From Bacillota bacterium (lineage in GTDB: Bacteria > Bacillota > Clostridia > Lachnospirales > Lachnospiraceae), in contig JAEZZQ010000001.1 of NCBI GenBank assembly GCA_023442465.1, forward strand, positions 1 to 64,000: 64,000 nt of DNA. Reading direction: 5' to 3'. Numbering within the stretch: position 1 is the first letter of the stretch; each line of letters opens with the position of its first letter. Below the pieces are notes generated by a model. The model was not told the DNA's origin, did no database searches, and saw nothing but the letters and a program-made list of their open reading frames with translations. The position numbers and the translations under genes were made by a program. Shown one piece after another: positions 27,764-37,220 of the stretch.

Positions 27764-28483
27764 ATGTCTGAAAAAGAGAGCATCCTGCTAAGACAATGTA
27801 ACGAACAACTCAATATTTGCATTTCATTCTGTCATTATAACGAAAAAGACAAATGTTTAGTCAATTATCTATGTGACAGAGAAAAAGAAAATTATACGAG
27901 GCTTAATGCACGGATAAAAAAAGAAGAGTATCTGATTGGAAGATATACGGCTAAATATGCGGTAAAGGGACTTGCTCCGCATCTGGACATGGCTGATATC
28001 CATGTTAACAGCGGTATATTTCATGAGCCGTTAATTATTACTGATCAAAATGTCCCTTTTTTTGTTTCTATTTCACATAAAGCTAATATGGCGGTGGCAC
28101 TTGTTTCTACGTTGACGGGCTCTATAGGTATTGATTTGGAACTTGCCAATACAAAATATAATGAAGCGATTGAATTGGTATGTACGGATAAAGAAAAGTA
28201 TAAACATTGCTCAAAAGGCCTGCATATGGTGCTGTGGACGGCTAAAGAGGCGGTATCAAAAGTATTTAAGACGGGGCTGAAGGCAGACTTTAAAATGTTT
28301 GAAGTGGATGAGATAAACAGAGATGGAAATATTTTATGGGGCAGCTTTACATACTTCCCCCAATTCTGCTTTAAATGCCTGTTACTAAATGATGTTATTA
28401 TATCGGTCGTTCTGCCTGTTTTTTTGCACACGGTATTTGATATAGAAAATCTAAATCAATCAATGAAACAGTATGGATATTGA
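27764..28483 (+). CDS. 4'-phosphopantetheinyl transferase (Sfp type)
   Basis: 239 residues. The family motifs are IGIDLE (Mg ligands Asp124 and Glu126) and WTAKEAVSK (Trp158, Lys161, Glu162, Lys166). It transfers the phosphopantetheine arm of CoA to the conserved Ser of carrier proteins, most likely the acyl carrier protein of this cluster at 43897. It starts 22 bp after the radical SAM gene with a GGAG ribosome site. Its presence marks the cluster as a carrier-protein-dependent secondary pathway. Confidence 0.92.
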   Translation: MSEKESILLRQCNEQLNICISFCHYNEKDKCLVNYLCDREKENYTRLNARIKKEEYLIGRYTAKYAVKGLAPHLDMADIHVNSGIFHEPLIITDQNVPFFVSISHKANMAVALVSTLTGSIGIDLELANTKYNEAIELVCTDKEKYKHCSKGLHMVLWTAKEAVSKVFKTGLKADFKMFEVDEINRDGNILWGSFTYFPQFCFKCLLLNDVIISVVLPVFLHTVFDIENLNQSMKQYGY

Positions 28484-28521
28484 AAACGGGAATATAAACA
28501 GGACAGCATTGAGGAATAACA

Positions 28522-30435
28522 ATGAAAATGGTCGAGAAATATAAAGAAATTCATAGGATCGGTGTGCATTGTGAGGCTGTGGCCGTACGGGATATCATCC
28601 AATATTATGGAACGGATTTGACGATTCATGATTTATTTGGCGTTTCAGGTATCATGGCAACTATTTGCTGTGAGCAGCATTCTTTTAATGCGGATTTGCC
28701 GTATTTGAGTATCAGCGGCTATACTTCCAATATTACGCTGGATGCAGCAGTTGCATTGGGGCTGGAAATGAAAATTTACAATTATGATACTTTTGAAAAT
28801 ACTTTCCGGCTGATTTGTAATTATATAGATCGGGAAATACCGGTAATCGTACGGCTGGCTTATAATATATATGCGCCGGAAATCTATGATCAAGAGGCAT
28901 TTCCGGAAATAATATCAGATTGTATTAATGTTGATTTTGGCGTTCATTTTATTCAGATACTGGAGTATGATGACAGTTCGCAGACAGTATATTTTGCTGA
29001 TGGTGATAAGGTTAAAATACAGTCGATGTCTGTTGACCTATTAAGAAGGGCCATGAATGCTGAGGCGAGAGAAATGCCTTCAGTGAATGAGTTTATGGTT
29101 ATTATGCCTCCGGCAGAGCCTGTTGTATTAGAAAAAGATGTGATTATTTCTTCTTTTATGAAAATGTATTTGAAGACATCTTATAATTTTAATTTCGGTA
29201 ACCATGCATTTGTAGGTGAGAGAGGTGTTTTAAAGTTTTATAAAGATTTTCTGGATATACTGGAGACATGTGATGAAACATACATAAGGGCAAATGCGGC
29301 ATGGATATTAATTTCGATCGGAGGATTGTACGATAGCAATATACTTTATAAAGGTTCTTTAAAGCGATATTGCGATACTGCATATAAATCTACAGGGCTG
29401 GAGGGATTTGTTAGATTAAGTAAAACAGCCTCTTGTCTGGAAAAAAGGTGGCGGTTGTTTTCGCGGGATTTGCATGAATATTTATCTACCCGGGATCTTG
29501 AAAGATTGAAAGTTAGAATTGCTGATTACGGCAGTATAGTTGCATTGGAACAAGAGTTTACGCAAGAACTTAAGAATACGTTGCATTCCTATTTTTATCA
29601 TGCGCAGGAGCAGGCATTCTCAGAACATGAATTCCTGTCTCATTACATGAATTATTATGGAAACAAGGGATTTTCAAAAGAGGTGTGCTATGCAATTGGC
29701 TGTGGCTTACAATTTCAATATGAGAGCACTACGGGGGTGATTTCACCGCTAAGGAAAAATGTAATAGAAAGGTTCTTGCATAGATTTGCTTTTGTAGTAA
29801 GAATCAACTGTCTGAAAGAAGATTTCACCTATCTGCTGTCACAAATAAAGGAGTATATCAGACATGATTGTATTCCAATATTATGTAGGAATGGCAGAAG
29901 CGAAATGATTATTGGTGTGGATGAAAATGACTTTATATGCACAGAGGATTATCAGGGAGTTCAAAAAAAGACATCGGTCGGTGAAATTATAAGATCAAAT
30001 AATGAATGCCGTGTATTATTGATTGAAAGCAGCTTCCATGAAGGTTTTCCTGCACAGAATGCATGGGAAATTATTCTCCGAAGCGCACTGCATGCGGACA
30101 TATTGGAATATGGACGGCTAAGTGACAAAGAAAAAGGCTTGGGTGCTTTAGAGGTGTTTTATGATGATTACTGCAATGGAAAAAAGTATGAGGAGGAAGC
30201 TTCTTTTTATAAAGCGAGAAAAGAATACGCAGACTTTCTGGCGGTATTAGCAGAGAGATTAGGTGATGCGGCAATATATGCTATTGCTGCCAAAGTCTAT
30301 TCTGCTGCAAAACTATGGTGTCTGTTCCATGAGAGCGGTGATGATAGTGATAATTGTAAAAAAATGCTCAGAACCATTTGCGATACGGAGAGAGAAATTT
30401 GTAATGATATAAAGAATTGGTTGATCAAAGGATAA
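28522..30435 (+). CDS. Two-domain BtrH-type acyltransferase-like protein
   Basis: 637 residues, which I read as two BtrH-like (C39-like cysteine acyltransferase) units in tandem. The first begins HRIGVHCEAVAVRDIIQYYG with Cys17 in the family's His-Cys motif, followed by GVHFIQILEYDD and an Asp-containing YFADGD, so a Cys-His-Asp triad can be drawn. The second unit (from ~residue 365, SEHEFLSHYMNYYGNKGF ... CYAIGCGLQFQYE) has lost the Cys and His. BtrH in butirosin synthesis moves an acyl group from a carrier protein to an amine; a similar off-loading role is inferred here. Confidence 0.7.
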   Translation: MKMVEKYKEIHRIGVHCEAVAVRDIIQYYGTDLTIHDLFGVSGIMATICCEQHSFNADLPYLSISGYTSNITLDAAVALGLEMKIYNYDTFENTFRLICNYIDREIPVIVRLAYNIYAPEIYDQEAFPEIISDCINVDFGVHFIQILEYDDSSQTVYFADGDKVKIQSMSVDLLRRAMNAEAREMPSVNEFMVIMPPAEPVVLEKDVIISSFMKMYLKTSYNFNFGNHAFVGERGVLKFYKDFLDILETCDETYIRANAAWILISIGGLYDSNILYKGSLKRYCDTAYKSTGLEGFVRLSKTASCLEKRWRLFSRDLHEYLSTRDLERLKVRIADYGSIVALEQEFTQELKNTLHSYFYHAQEQAFSEHEFLSHYMNYYGNKGFSKEVCYAIGCGLQFQYESTTGVISPLRKNVIERFLHRFAFVVRINCLKEDFTYLLSQIKEYIRHDCIPILCRNGRSEMIIGVDENDFICTEDYQGVQKKTSVGEIIRSNNECRVLLIESSFHEGFPAQNAWEIILRSALHADILEYGRLSDKEKGLGALEVFYDDYCNGKKYEEEASFYKARKEYADFLAVLAERLGDAAIYAIAAKVYSAAKLWCLFHESGDDSDNCKKMLRTICDTEREICNDIKNWLIKG

Positions 30436-30483
30436 TGGAATATAGATACATGCAGTCTTGGGTTGGCGTATGGAAGGAATCTT

Positions 30484-31224
30484 ATGAAAAAAACGGTTAT
30501 TGTTACTGGAGGCAGCAGAGGAATCGGGAAAAGCATTGCCATGGAACTGGCATTGCTTGGTTATGATATCGCAATATTTTATGAAAAGAATACGGAAGCA
30601 GCGCAACAAACGGCAAGAGATATTGAAGTGCATAGTAAAGCCGCATGTTTTATATTCCAGGTATCTGTCACTGATGTCGGAGGGGTTCAGGATTGTATCA
30701 GAGATATGGAAATACAGGGGAGAAAGATATATGGTTTGATTAATAATGCAGGTATCGTTCGGGATGGATTTTTAATGACTATGAAAGAAAGCGATTGGTT
30801 GGATGTAATCAATACCAATATATTTGGTACTTTTAATTGTACAAAGGCAGTGCTTCCTGCTTTAAAAAGGAATGGTGAGGGGATCATTGTCAATCTGGCA
30901 TCGGTAAGTGGCTTGAAAGGAGAGACCGGACAGCTAAATTACTCGGCGACCAAATCAGCAATTATTTCTTTTACACGTTCGCTTGCGGTTGAATTAGCCG
31001 GTTATCCGGTAAATGTATATGCCATAGCACCTGGCTTCATAAGGACAGAAATGGTAAAGACCATGCCCGAGAGAATACTGGAAAGGCATATTGAAAATAT
31101 ACCGTTGCACAGATTAGGGGAAACAGAGGATGTGGCATCGGTCATAAGATATATTTTTAAGGAAAACCCGGCATATATGTTGGGACAAGTATTTGTACCT
31201 GATGGAGGATTAAGCTGTATTTAA
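30484..31224 (+). CDS. 3-oxoacyl-ACP reductase (FabG-like), intact
   Basis: 246 residues from ATG 30484, preceded by GGAAGG; the frame is open from 30463. SDR motifs are complete: TGGSRGIG at 8-15, NNAG at 87-90, catalytic Ser140, Tyr153 and Lys157, then the PG motif in YAIAPGFIRTEM. It should reduce the beta-keto group of an acyl-ACP with NADPH. The next gene encodes a degenerate relative, so the two may form a heteromer. Confidence 0.9.
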   Translation: MKKTVIVTGGSRGIGKSIAMELALLGYDIAIFYEKNTEAAQQTARDIEVHSKAACFIFQVSVTDVGGVQDCIRDMEIQGRKIYGLINNAGIVRDGFLMTMKESDWLDVINTNIFGTFNCTKAVLPALKRNGEGIIVNLASVSGLKGETGQLNYSATKSAIISFTRSLAVELAGYPVNVYAIAPGFIRTEMVKTMPERILERHIENIPLHRLGETEDVASVIRYIFKENPAYMLGQVFVPDGGLSCI

Positions 31225-31249
31225 ACGTGGTGACTGAAAGAGGTAAGCT

Positions 31250-31987
31250 ATGAATTTTGTTATGATATGCAAAATGAACGAAATTGATTATACACTGTGC
31301 GAGACTATAGGGAATCGAGGATATGATGTTTATTTCAGTTATACAGCTGAAAATATGGAAAATGCTGAAAAACTCATGAACCGGTCGGACGGAAAGAGCA
31401 AGTTCCGCGGTACATTGATAAAGCTGGAGGAAAAAGAATCCATTTCACGTATGATGGAGGGACTGTCCGCTGAAAAATTATCTTTGGATTGCTTATTGAC
31501 CTCCATTAATACATGTTACGCTAAGCCTGCTAATGAAATATCGGCAGATGAAGTTAAACTTATGATCTCGGAAAATATAAACAGTTTATATTATGCTGTT
31601 AAACAGGCATTACCTATGATGATAGAAAGCAAGGGCATGTATTGTAATATCACAGATTCCTCCGCCTATTTTTCGGTGAAAGATATGGCGGCATATGCAA
31701 TGACAGAGGCGGCGAGCATTGGCTTTATTAAAAGCTTTGCAAAAGAATATGCACGTTATGGCGTGAGAGCCGTTAATTTTGTTACTGATTTTGTGAGTAA
31801 TGAATATGTCAAAAGCAAACTCAGTACTTATAAATTATCGGAAGCAAGGAACCAAAGGTTCTTGAAGAAGTTTGCTGAAGTTGATGAGGTATGTGGTCAA
31901 ATTGCTGATTTCATATGTTCATCCAAGATAATTACCGGTCAAAGTATATTTCTGGATAACTTGGCTACGGATTATATATTTTGCTGA
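31250..31987 (+). CDS. FabG-like protein lacking catalytic and cofactor motifs
   Basis: 245 residues, SDR-like in length and in the C-terminal half (SSAYFSVKDMAAYAMTEAAS ... SFAKEYARYGVRAV). The glycine-rich TGxxxGIG loop is absent at the N-terminus. Within the active site Tyr149 is present, but the essential Lys four residues later is Glu153. The final VxxDGG-type segment is also changed (IFLDNLATDY). It is therefore probably a non-catalytic partner of the FabG encoded immediately upstream. Ribosome site AGAGG. Confidence 0.78.
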   Translation: MNFVMICKMNEIDYTLCETIGNRGYDVYFSYTAENMENAEKLMNRSDGKSKFRGTLIKLEEKESISRMMEGLSAEKLSLDCLLTSINTCYAKPANEISADEVKLMISENINSLYYAVKQALPMMIESKGMYCNITDSSAYFSVKDMAAYAMTEAASIGFIKSFAKEYARYGVRAVNFVTDFVSNEYVKSKLSTYKLSEARNQRFLKKFAEVDEVCGQIADFICSSKIITGQSIFLDNLATDYIFC

Positions 31988-32061
31988 TAACCACGCAAGA
32001 TAATTGGGAAGCGGCAAAGGTAAATTTACGGCTGCTAAAATACAATGTGAAGGGGAAACTC

Positions 32062-33357
32062 ATGAAAATATTATTTATAATGCCTTCGGTGCATAGAGAG
32101 GGAGTAGAACGGGTAAAACCGTTTTGGCTTCCGCCGCTTGGTCTCGCTACCATTGCCGCACATATTCCAAAAGATATAGACGTGGAGATTGTTGATGAGA
32201 ATATTGAAGATATCGACTATAATGCCGCTGTTGATATTGTAGGAATTTCATGTATGACAAGCCAGGCATACCATGCCTATGCGATAGCAAGAGAATTCCA
32301 AAAAAGAAACGTTATTGTTGCTATTGGAGGGTATCATCCAAGCGCTGTTCCCAATGAAGCAGCGGAACATGCAGATGCCGTTATGATAGGCGAGGGAGAA
32401 GTCATTTGGCAGAGCCTTGTCAACGACTACAGAAATAATTGTGTGAAAAAGTTTTATTATCATGAGGATGGATTCCCTGCATTGTGCGGTCTTCCTGAAC
32501 CGAGACGGGACTTATTACCCAATGGATATCAAATGATGAATACGATCCAGACCGCCCGGGGCTGTCCATATGCTTGTGAATTTTGTAATGTGTCAACCTT
32601 CTTTGGCAGAAAGTACCGCGTAAAGCCGGTTGATGAGGTGGTGAATGAAGTAAAGAGCATGAAAGAACGATACGGAAATTTGTTCTTTTTTGTGGATGAT
32701 GAGATTACAGCAGATGCAAAGCGCAGCATTGAACTGTTTAAAGCGCTTACTCCGCTTAATATCCGCTGGTGGAGCCAGGCTACATTACGCAATATGACAA
32801 CTAATCCGGACGTGATGAAATATGCCAAAGAGAGTGGTTGTTTTATTGTGGTAATCGGTTTGGAAACGATTAATGAAAAAAATATGCTGAACATGAATAA
32901 GGCACATAACTTAATATCGAATTACGAGGAACAAATAGCAAAAATTCAAGAGAACGGCATATATATCAATCCAAGTTTTACATTTGGCCATGACAATGAT
33001 ACGGAGGAGACATTTGATAGCATATTTGACTTCATCAATAAGAACCGTATTCCGATGGCAACTTTTAATATAGTGACGCCTCTTCCTAATACGGAGTTTT
33101 ATGAACGGCTGAAAAGAGAAAATAGAATTTTCGATAATGATTGGAGCAAATACAATATGGGTAATTGTGTTTTTCATCCCAAAAGTATGACTGCTGAATC
33201 GTTGAATAATTGTTTTCAGGAATTCGGCAGAAGGTTTTACTCAATTTATGAAATAAGCCGCAGGATGAGTTATGTGGAGAAAGAGGATAGGAAACTATTA
33301 TACGGCTTTAATATCGGATATAAAAACATGCTTGATAAATTTGGAGTGATGATGTAA
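32062..33357 (+). CDS. B12-binding domain radical SAM enzyme 2 (BchE-like)
   Basis: 431 residues from ATG 32062 with AGGGGAA upstream; an open frame extends left to 31981 without a ribosome site. The N-terminal cobalamin-binding domain is KILFIMPSV ... PPLGLATIAAHIP ... IVDENIEDIDY ... GISCMTSQ ... GGYHPSA ... IGEGE. The radical SAM Fe-S cysteines are 168, 172 and 175 (GCPYACEFC). Family members carry out methylations at unactivated carbons, ring formation or oxidative steps. It overlaps the deacetylase gene by one base (TAATG). Confidence 0.88.
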   Translation: MKILFIMPSVHREGVERVKPFWLPPLGLATIAAHIPKDIDVEIVDENIEDIDYNAAVDIVGISCMTSQAYHAYAIAREFQKRNVIVAIGGYHPSAVPNEAAEHADAVMIGEGEVIWQSLVNDYRNNCVKKFYYHEDGFPALCGLPEPRRDLLPNGYQMMNTIQTARGCPYACEFCNVSTFFGRKYRVKPVDEVVNEVKSMKERYGNLFFFVDDEITADAKRSIELFKALTPLNIRWWSQATLRNMTTNPDVMKYAKESGCFIVVIGLETINEKNMLNMNKAHNLISNYEEQIAKIQENGIYINPSFTFGHDNDTEETFDSIFDFINKNRIPMATFNIVTPLPNTEFYERLKRENRIFDNDWSKYNMGNCVFHPKSMTAESLNNCFQEFGRRFYSIYEISRRMSYVEKEDRKLLYGFNIGYKNMLDKFGVMM

Positions 33358-34133
33358 TGCTGCAGATGCTTGAAAAGATTATACGTAGGACTACAAGGTT
33401 CATACCGATTCCTCATTACGGTATAAAAAATGTTAAAAAAGCCCTGATAATAGCGCCTCATATGGATGATGATATTGTCGGATGCGGCGGGATCATGCGC
33501 CTGTTATCTCAAGGAGGAACGGAATTTCATATAGTTTATGTAACGAATGGCTGCCGGGGAAACTCAAGTATGCAATACGATGGGTATTTAGGGGAGATTA
33601 GAAAGGCAGAAGCTGAGGCGGCGGTGAATTATTTAATAGAGGGAGGCAATAGTCGGTTATTTTATCTTGATATGGATGACAACAGCGTTTCTGACCATAT
33701 AAGTGATACGGGATTCATGCAGATACTGTTTATGAAAGAAAAATATGATGCAGTTTTTGTACCATATATTCTGGATATACACCCGGATCACCGGGCAGCA
33801 AATTATCTTTTGCTGAATACATTGGAGCAAATGGAAATCAGTGATAAAATCAGAATATTTTTTTATGAGGTATGGGTTCCCCTGATTCCCAATCTTGTGG
33901 TTGATATTACCTCGTGTTTTGAGGACAAGTGTAAGGCAATGCAGTTTCATCGCTCACAGACAGCAACAAAGCAATATGTGTATATGATTCGTAATTTAAA
34001 TGGATATCGGGCCAGCTTTGCAAACAGAGATGAGATTATGCAGGCAGAAGCATTTTATCAATGCTCTATGGAAGAGTATGTGTATCTTGTAAGGGAAGTC
34101 AAAACAGTTTGCTGTTTTAATACAGTATCATAA
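33357..34133 (+). CDS. PIG-L/LmbE family deacetylase
   Basis: 258 residues. The zinc-site motif is APHMDDDIVGCGG (family PHPDDE; here Met replaces Pro and Asp replaces Glu), and the second metal/catalytic segment is DIHPDHR. Members remove N-acetyl groups from GlcNAc-type sugars or related amides. With the glycosyltransferase at 37221 it suggests attachment of an N-acetylhexosamine that is then deacetylated to a free amine. Translationally coupled to the radical SAM gene by a 1-base overlap. Confidence 0.85.
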   Translation: MLQMLEKIIRRTTRFIPIPHYGIKNVKKALIIAPHMDDDIVGCGGIMRLLSQGGTEFHIVYVTNGCRGNSSMQYDGYLGEIRKAEAEAAVNYLIEGGNSRLFYLDMDDNSVSDHISDTGFMQILFMKEKYDAVFVPYILDIHPDHRAANYLLLNTLEQMEISDKIRIFFYEVWVPLIPNLVVDITSCFEDKCKAMQFHRSQTATKQYVYMIRNLNGYRASFANRDEIMQAEAFYQCSMEEYVYLVREVKTVCCFNTVS

Positions 34134-34158
34134 GTAAAAGTGGGAAGGTAATACAATT

Positions 34159-35352
34159 ATGAAGATAGTAGTAACGGGTCTGGGTGTTTTGAACTGTACC
34201 GGTATGAATAAAGAAGAGTTCTGGGAGCGGCTTTGCAGTGGGGAAAGCGGGCTTACGACAGTATATCCTGAGACTGTTAACGAAGATAATATTATGCAAA
34301 TGGGAGGATTTATAAGCAGTGAGCTAACGGAAGATGGATCTAATAGGACAACGGAGCTTGCGCGGCTTGCCTTTGCTGAAGCTGTCAAGGATGCCGGTTT
34401 GGTGATAGACCGGAAAAATGAGGAGCGGATAGGAATATCGATAGGGACATCGATTGGAGGATATCAGGAAGTAGAAAAGTATATTCGAAGCCTCAAAGAG
34501 AATTGTCATTATGACAGAAACAATAGTGTACAAATTTATCCATCCTATACGGCATGTGAACTTATGAAGCAATTTGGAATAAAAGGGCCTATTGTCACCA
34601 ATGGAGGGGCTTGTGCGGCGAGTTCCAATTCTTTTGGAAGTGCACTTACTTTGTTAAGGGGAGGAGAATGCGATATCGTGGTTACAGGAGGCTGTGATCC
34701 GGTTTCCTATATGTCGCAGTGCGGATTCGTGGCGCTGAAAGCACTGGCAAAAGAATTATGCAGGCCGTTCAATAACGAGCGAAAGGGAATTCTTATTGGC
34801 GAAGCGGCAGCCTTTCTGGTATTGGAGACCTATGAACATGCCAAGGCGAGGAATGCAAAAATCTATTGTGAATTTGCCGGTTATGGCTGCAGTAATGACG
34901 CTTATCATGCAACGGCACCCGATCCAAAGGCCGGAGGCGCTATAAGAAGTATCATGAGAGCTTTGGATGATGCGGGAATCCAGCCCTGCGATATTGATTA
35001 TATCAATATGCATGGAACTGGTACGAGACTAAATGATTTAATGGAGCTTCTTGCACTTGATAAAATATGGGATAAGCAGGCGAAAAGTGTACATTTTTCT
35101 TCTATAAAAGGAGCCGTAGGACATACTTTGGGGTGTGCGGGCGCTGTGGAAGCCGTAGCTACGGTTTTATCTTTATACCATGGAGTTATTCCCCCGACAG
35201 CGCTGTTGGAAGAGCCAATTGAAGCAGGGTATAACGTGGTAAAGGACAAACTGCTGAAAAAAGCGATGAAATATGCTATGTCAAATTCATTTGCTTTTGC
35301 GGGTAATGCGTCTAGCATTATATTTCGGGATTTTGCGGAAGAAAGAGGGTGA
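34159..35352 (+). CDS. Beta-ketoacyl-ACP synthase 1 (active KS)
   Basis: 397 residues, FabF/type II KS length. All catalytic residues are visible: nucleophile Cys152 (NGGACAASS), His285 in HGTGT, Lys317 and His322 in KGAVGHTLG. It should catalyse decarboxylative condensation of malonyl-ACP with the growing chain. The nucleophile context GGACAAS differs from the usual TACAS. The gene for a truncated KS-like protein begins 4 bp after its stop, the typical KS/chain-length-factor arrangement. Confidence 0.93.
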   Translation: MKIVVTGLGVLNCTGMNKEEFWERLCSGESGLTTVYPETVNEDNIMQMGGFISSELTEDGSNRTTELARLAFAEAVKDAGLVIDRKNEERIGISIGTSIGGYQEVEKYIRSLKENCHYDRNNSVQIYPSYTACELMKQFGIKGPIVTNGGACAASSNSFGSALTLLRGGECDIVVTGGCDPVSYMSQCGFVALKALAKELCRPFNNERKGILIGEAAAFLVLETYEHAKARNAKIYCEFAGYGCSNDAYHATAPDPKAGGAIRSIMRALDDAGIQPCDIDYINMHGTGTRLNDLMELLALDKIWDKQAKSVHFSSIKGAVGHTLGCAGAVEAVATVLSLYHGVIPPTALLEEPIEAGYNVVKDKLLKKAMKYAMSNSFAFAGNASSIIFRDFAEERG

Positions 35353-35356
35353 ATAG

Positions 35357-36349
35357 ATGAAAAATATTGTTGTTACAGGCATTGGAACTATATCACCGCT
35401 GGGTATCGGCTTTAATGATTATCAGGATAAATATGTAAGTAAGGATGCTGCAATTTTTGAGGATATAGATATAGATGAATTATGCATGGACATGGATGTC
35501 AGACGTAATGATCGGTTTACCAAGTTTGGGCTTGCGGCGTTTAGAGATTTAGTAAAACATTTTAAATATTTTGATATTGATCCGGATGGAAGAGGAATCA
35601 TAGCGAATACTTATTTCGGACCGGTCAATACGGTGAATGATTTTTTACAGACTGCAATGGACGGCGGGTTGGATCAGGCAAGCCCCATGCTTTTCTCGAA
35701 TACGGTAATAAATGCAGGGCTTGGACGGATATCGATCGAATATAAATTAAAAGGAATCAGTTATATGTTATGTGGCTCGAACCCCTTATATTATGCCATT
35801 AAGGATGTTCGGGAGAATTGTTCACAAGTAGTGTTTGCAGGCGGAATCGATGATACAGAGAGTCAACTGGCATTTACCCGTAATGGAGAAAGGGAATTTT
35901 ATGAGAGTTCCTCTTTTATCGGATTGGAACAGGAAGGATCGGCAAAGAAACGCGGAGCGGAAATAATGGCACGCATCCATGGAGTTGGTATGGCCAGCAT
36001 TGCCAATCAGTTTGAGTGCTGTGATATTTCTTCAGAATATTTCTACAGAGCCATGGATAAAGCGCTACATGAGTCGGGAGTGGAAGAAAAGGACATAAGA
36101 AAGGTGTATTTATGTTCTACAGAGCCGGGAATGGAAACAGAGGCAGTGAACCGGTTGTTCCAATTACGGGAAATCCATACACCGGATATTGTTTATAGTC
36201 GTGACAACTTCAGGAAATACCTGAGCGCAGGGGAATTTTTTACTTTATTTGACGGGATAATAGATATGACATTGAACAATATAACGGTACCGGCAATCGT
36301 AAATATTAAAGCATTAAATTGTATCACCAGTATTGTGATCAGCAGATAG
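35357..36349 (+). CDS. KS-like chain length factor 1 (no catalytic residues)
   Basis: 330 residues, about 65 shorter than an active KS. It begins like one (MKNIVVTGIGTISPLGIG) and keeps the thiolase-like layout, but the nucleophile position reads YMLCGSNPL, where alignment puts Met137 in place of Cys. The HGTGT and GHTLG motifs are absent. It most resembles the CLF partners of type II polyketide and aryl-polyene synthases, which form heterodimers with a KS and shape chain length. The 4-bp spacing to KS 1 supports equimolar pairing. Confidence 0.82.
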   Translation: MKNIVVTGIGTISPLGIGFNDYQDKYVSKDAAIFEDIDIDELCMDMDVRRNDRFTKFGLAAFRDLVKHFKYFDIDPDGRGIIANTYFGPVNTVNDFLQTAMDGGLDQASPMLFSNTVINAGLGRISIEYKLKGISYMLCGSNPLYYAIKDVRENCSQVVFAGGIDDTESQLAFTRNGEREFYESSSFIGLEQEGSAKKRGAEIMARIHGVGMASIANQFECCDISSEYFYRAMDKALHESGVEEKDIRKVYLCSTEPGMETEAVNRLFQLREIHTPDIVYSRDNFRKYLSAGEFFTLFDGIIDMTLNNITVPAIVNIKALNCITSIVISR

Positions 36350-36359
36350 AAGAGGAAAA

Positions 36360-36746
36360 ATGAGATTGTTATTGCAAAAGTACCCTATGATATATGTGGA
36401 TGCTTTCCTGTGTGCAAAAGATAGTGTTTACTATAGTGGAGTAAAAAATCATACGCGTTGTTCGGCCAGCCATGAACTATCTGCTGTGTTTTGTATCGAA
36501 GGAATGGGACAGACCGTTGAATATAATATACGCTCAAGACAGAGCTCATATAATAAGAAGCTTATATTAGCAGCTGTTAAGAGCTTTGAGATACTATCAA
36601 TGAATCCGGTAATAGAGACATTGGAATATCATATAATTTCTTTGGATAGTTCATTTGGATTTTATACATCGAAGGTAGAGGCGTGTAATCCGCTGGATGA
36701 AAATGCGGTGGTTATGACAGCGGAAATGGTACACAAAATAATTTAA
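36360..36746 (+). CDS. ApeP-like hot-dog dehydratase partner
   Basis: 128 residues. The N-terminus QKYPMIYVDAFL matches the hot-dog dehydratase start (HRYPFLLCD in its neighbour). The helix region HELSAVFCIEGMGQTVEYN resembles the P...IEyMAQA segment of the small ApeP-type dehydratases from aryl-polyene clusters. The GHFPxxP loop with catalytic His is shortened or absent, while the Glu is kept. It directly precedes the intact FabZ, so a heteromeric dehydratase (as ApeI/ApeP) is likely. It has an AGAGGA ribosome site. The assignment rests on local similarity only. Confidence 0.65.
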   Translation: MRLLLQKYPMIYVDAFLCAKDSVYYSGVKNHTRCSASHELSAVFCIEGMGQTVEYNIRSRQSSYNKKLILAAVKSFEILSMNPVIETLEYHIISLDSSFGFYTSKVEACNPLDENAVVMTAEMVHKII

Positions 36747-36780
36747 ATGGTAATGCATCCGACGAAAGAGGGGATTGGTA

Positions 36781-37212
36781 ATGGTTATAGGGATTGATGA
36801 AATTATGAAGGTATTGCCTCATCGTTATCCGTTCCTGTTGTGTGACAGGATAACGGAGCAGGTATATGGGAAATCGGTTAAGGGAATTAAGAATGTAACA
36901 ATAAATGAGCCTTTTTTTCAGGGGCATTTTCCTGATGAACCTATTATGCCTGGAGTTCTTATCTTGGAAGCCATGGCGCAGATCGGAGGCTTTATTTTTT
37001 ATCATAAAGATCATATGGAAAATTCTTTAAAAGGAAGGATAGTTAAAATAAATGATGCCAAATTTTTAAAACCGGTCCTGCCGGGAGATGTTCTGGAAAT
37101 TACAGGGGAAATAATGGAAGAAAAAAATAATTTCGCTCAGGCTGGCATGGTGGCGAGAGTAGATAAGTCCATCGTTGCAAAAGCTGTAATTACATATGTA
37201 TTTAACCAATGA
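36781..37212 (+). CDS. fabZ: 3-hydroxyacyl-ACP dehydratase (FabZ type)
   Basis: 143 residues from ATG 36781, chosen because AGAGGGG lies 7 bases upstream; a TTG two codons earlier is less likely. It is a full FabZ hot-dog with catalytic His49 in GHFPDEPIMPG and Glu63 in LEAMAQ. It dehydrates beta-hydroxyacyl-ACP to trans-2-enoyl-ACP. As no enoyl reductase is encoded in the cluster, double bonds would be retained and a polyene chain would result. Separated by 8 bp from the glycosyltransferase. Confidence 0.93.
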   Translation: MVIGIDEIMKVLPHRYPFLLCDRITEQVYGKSVKGIKNVTINEPFFQGHFPDEPIMPGVLILEAMAQIGGFIFYHKDHMENSLKGRIVKINDAKFLKPVLPGDVLEITGEIMEEKNNFAQAGMVARVDKSIVAKAVITYVFNQ

Positions 37213-37220
37213 GGTAAAGT

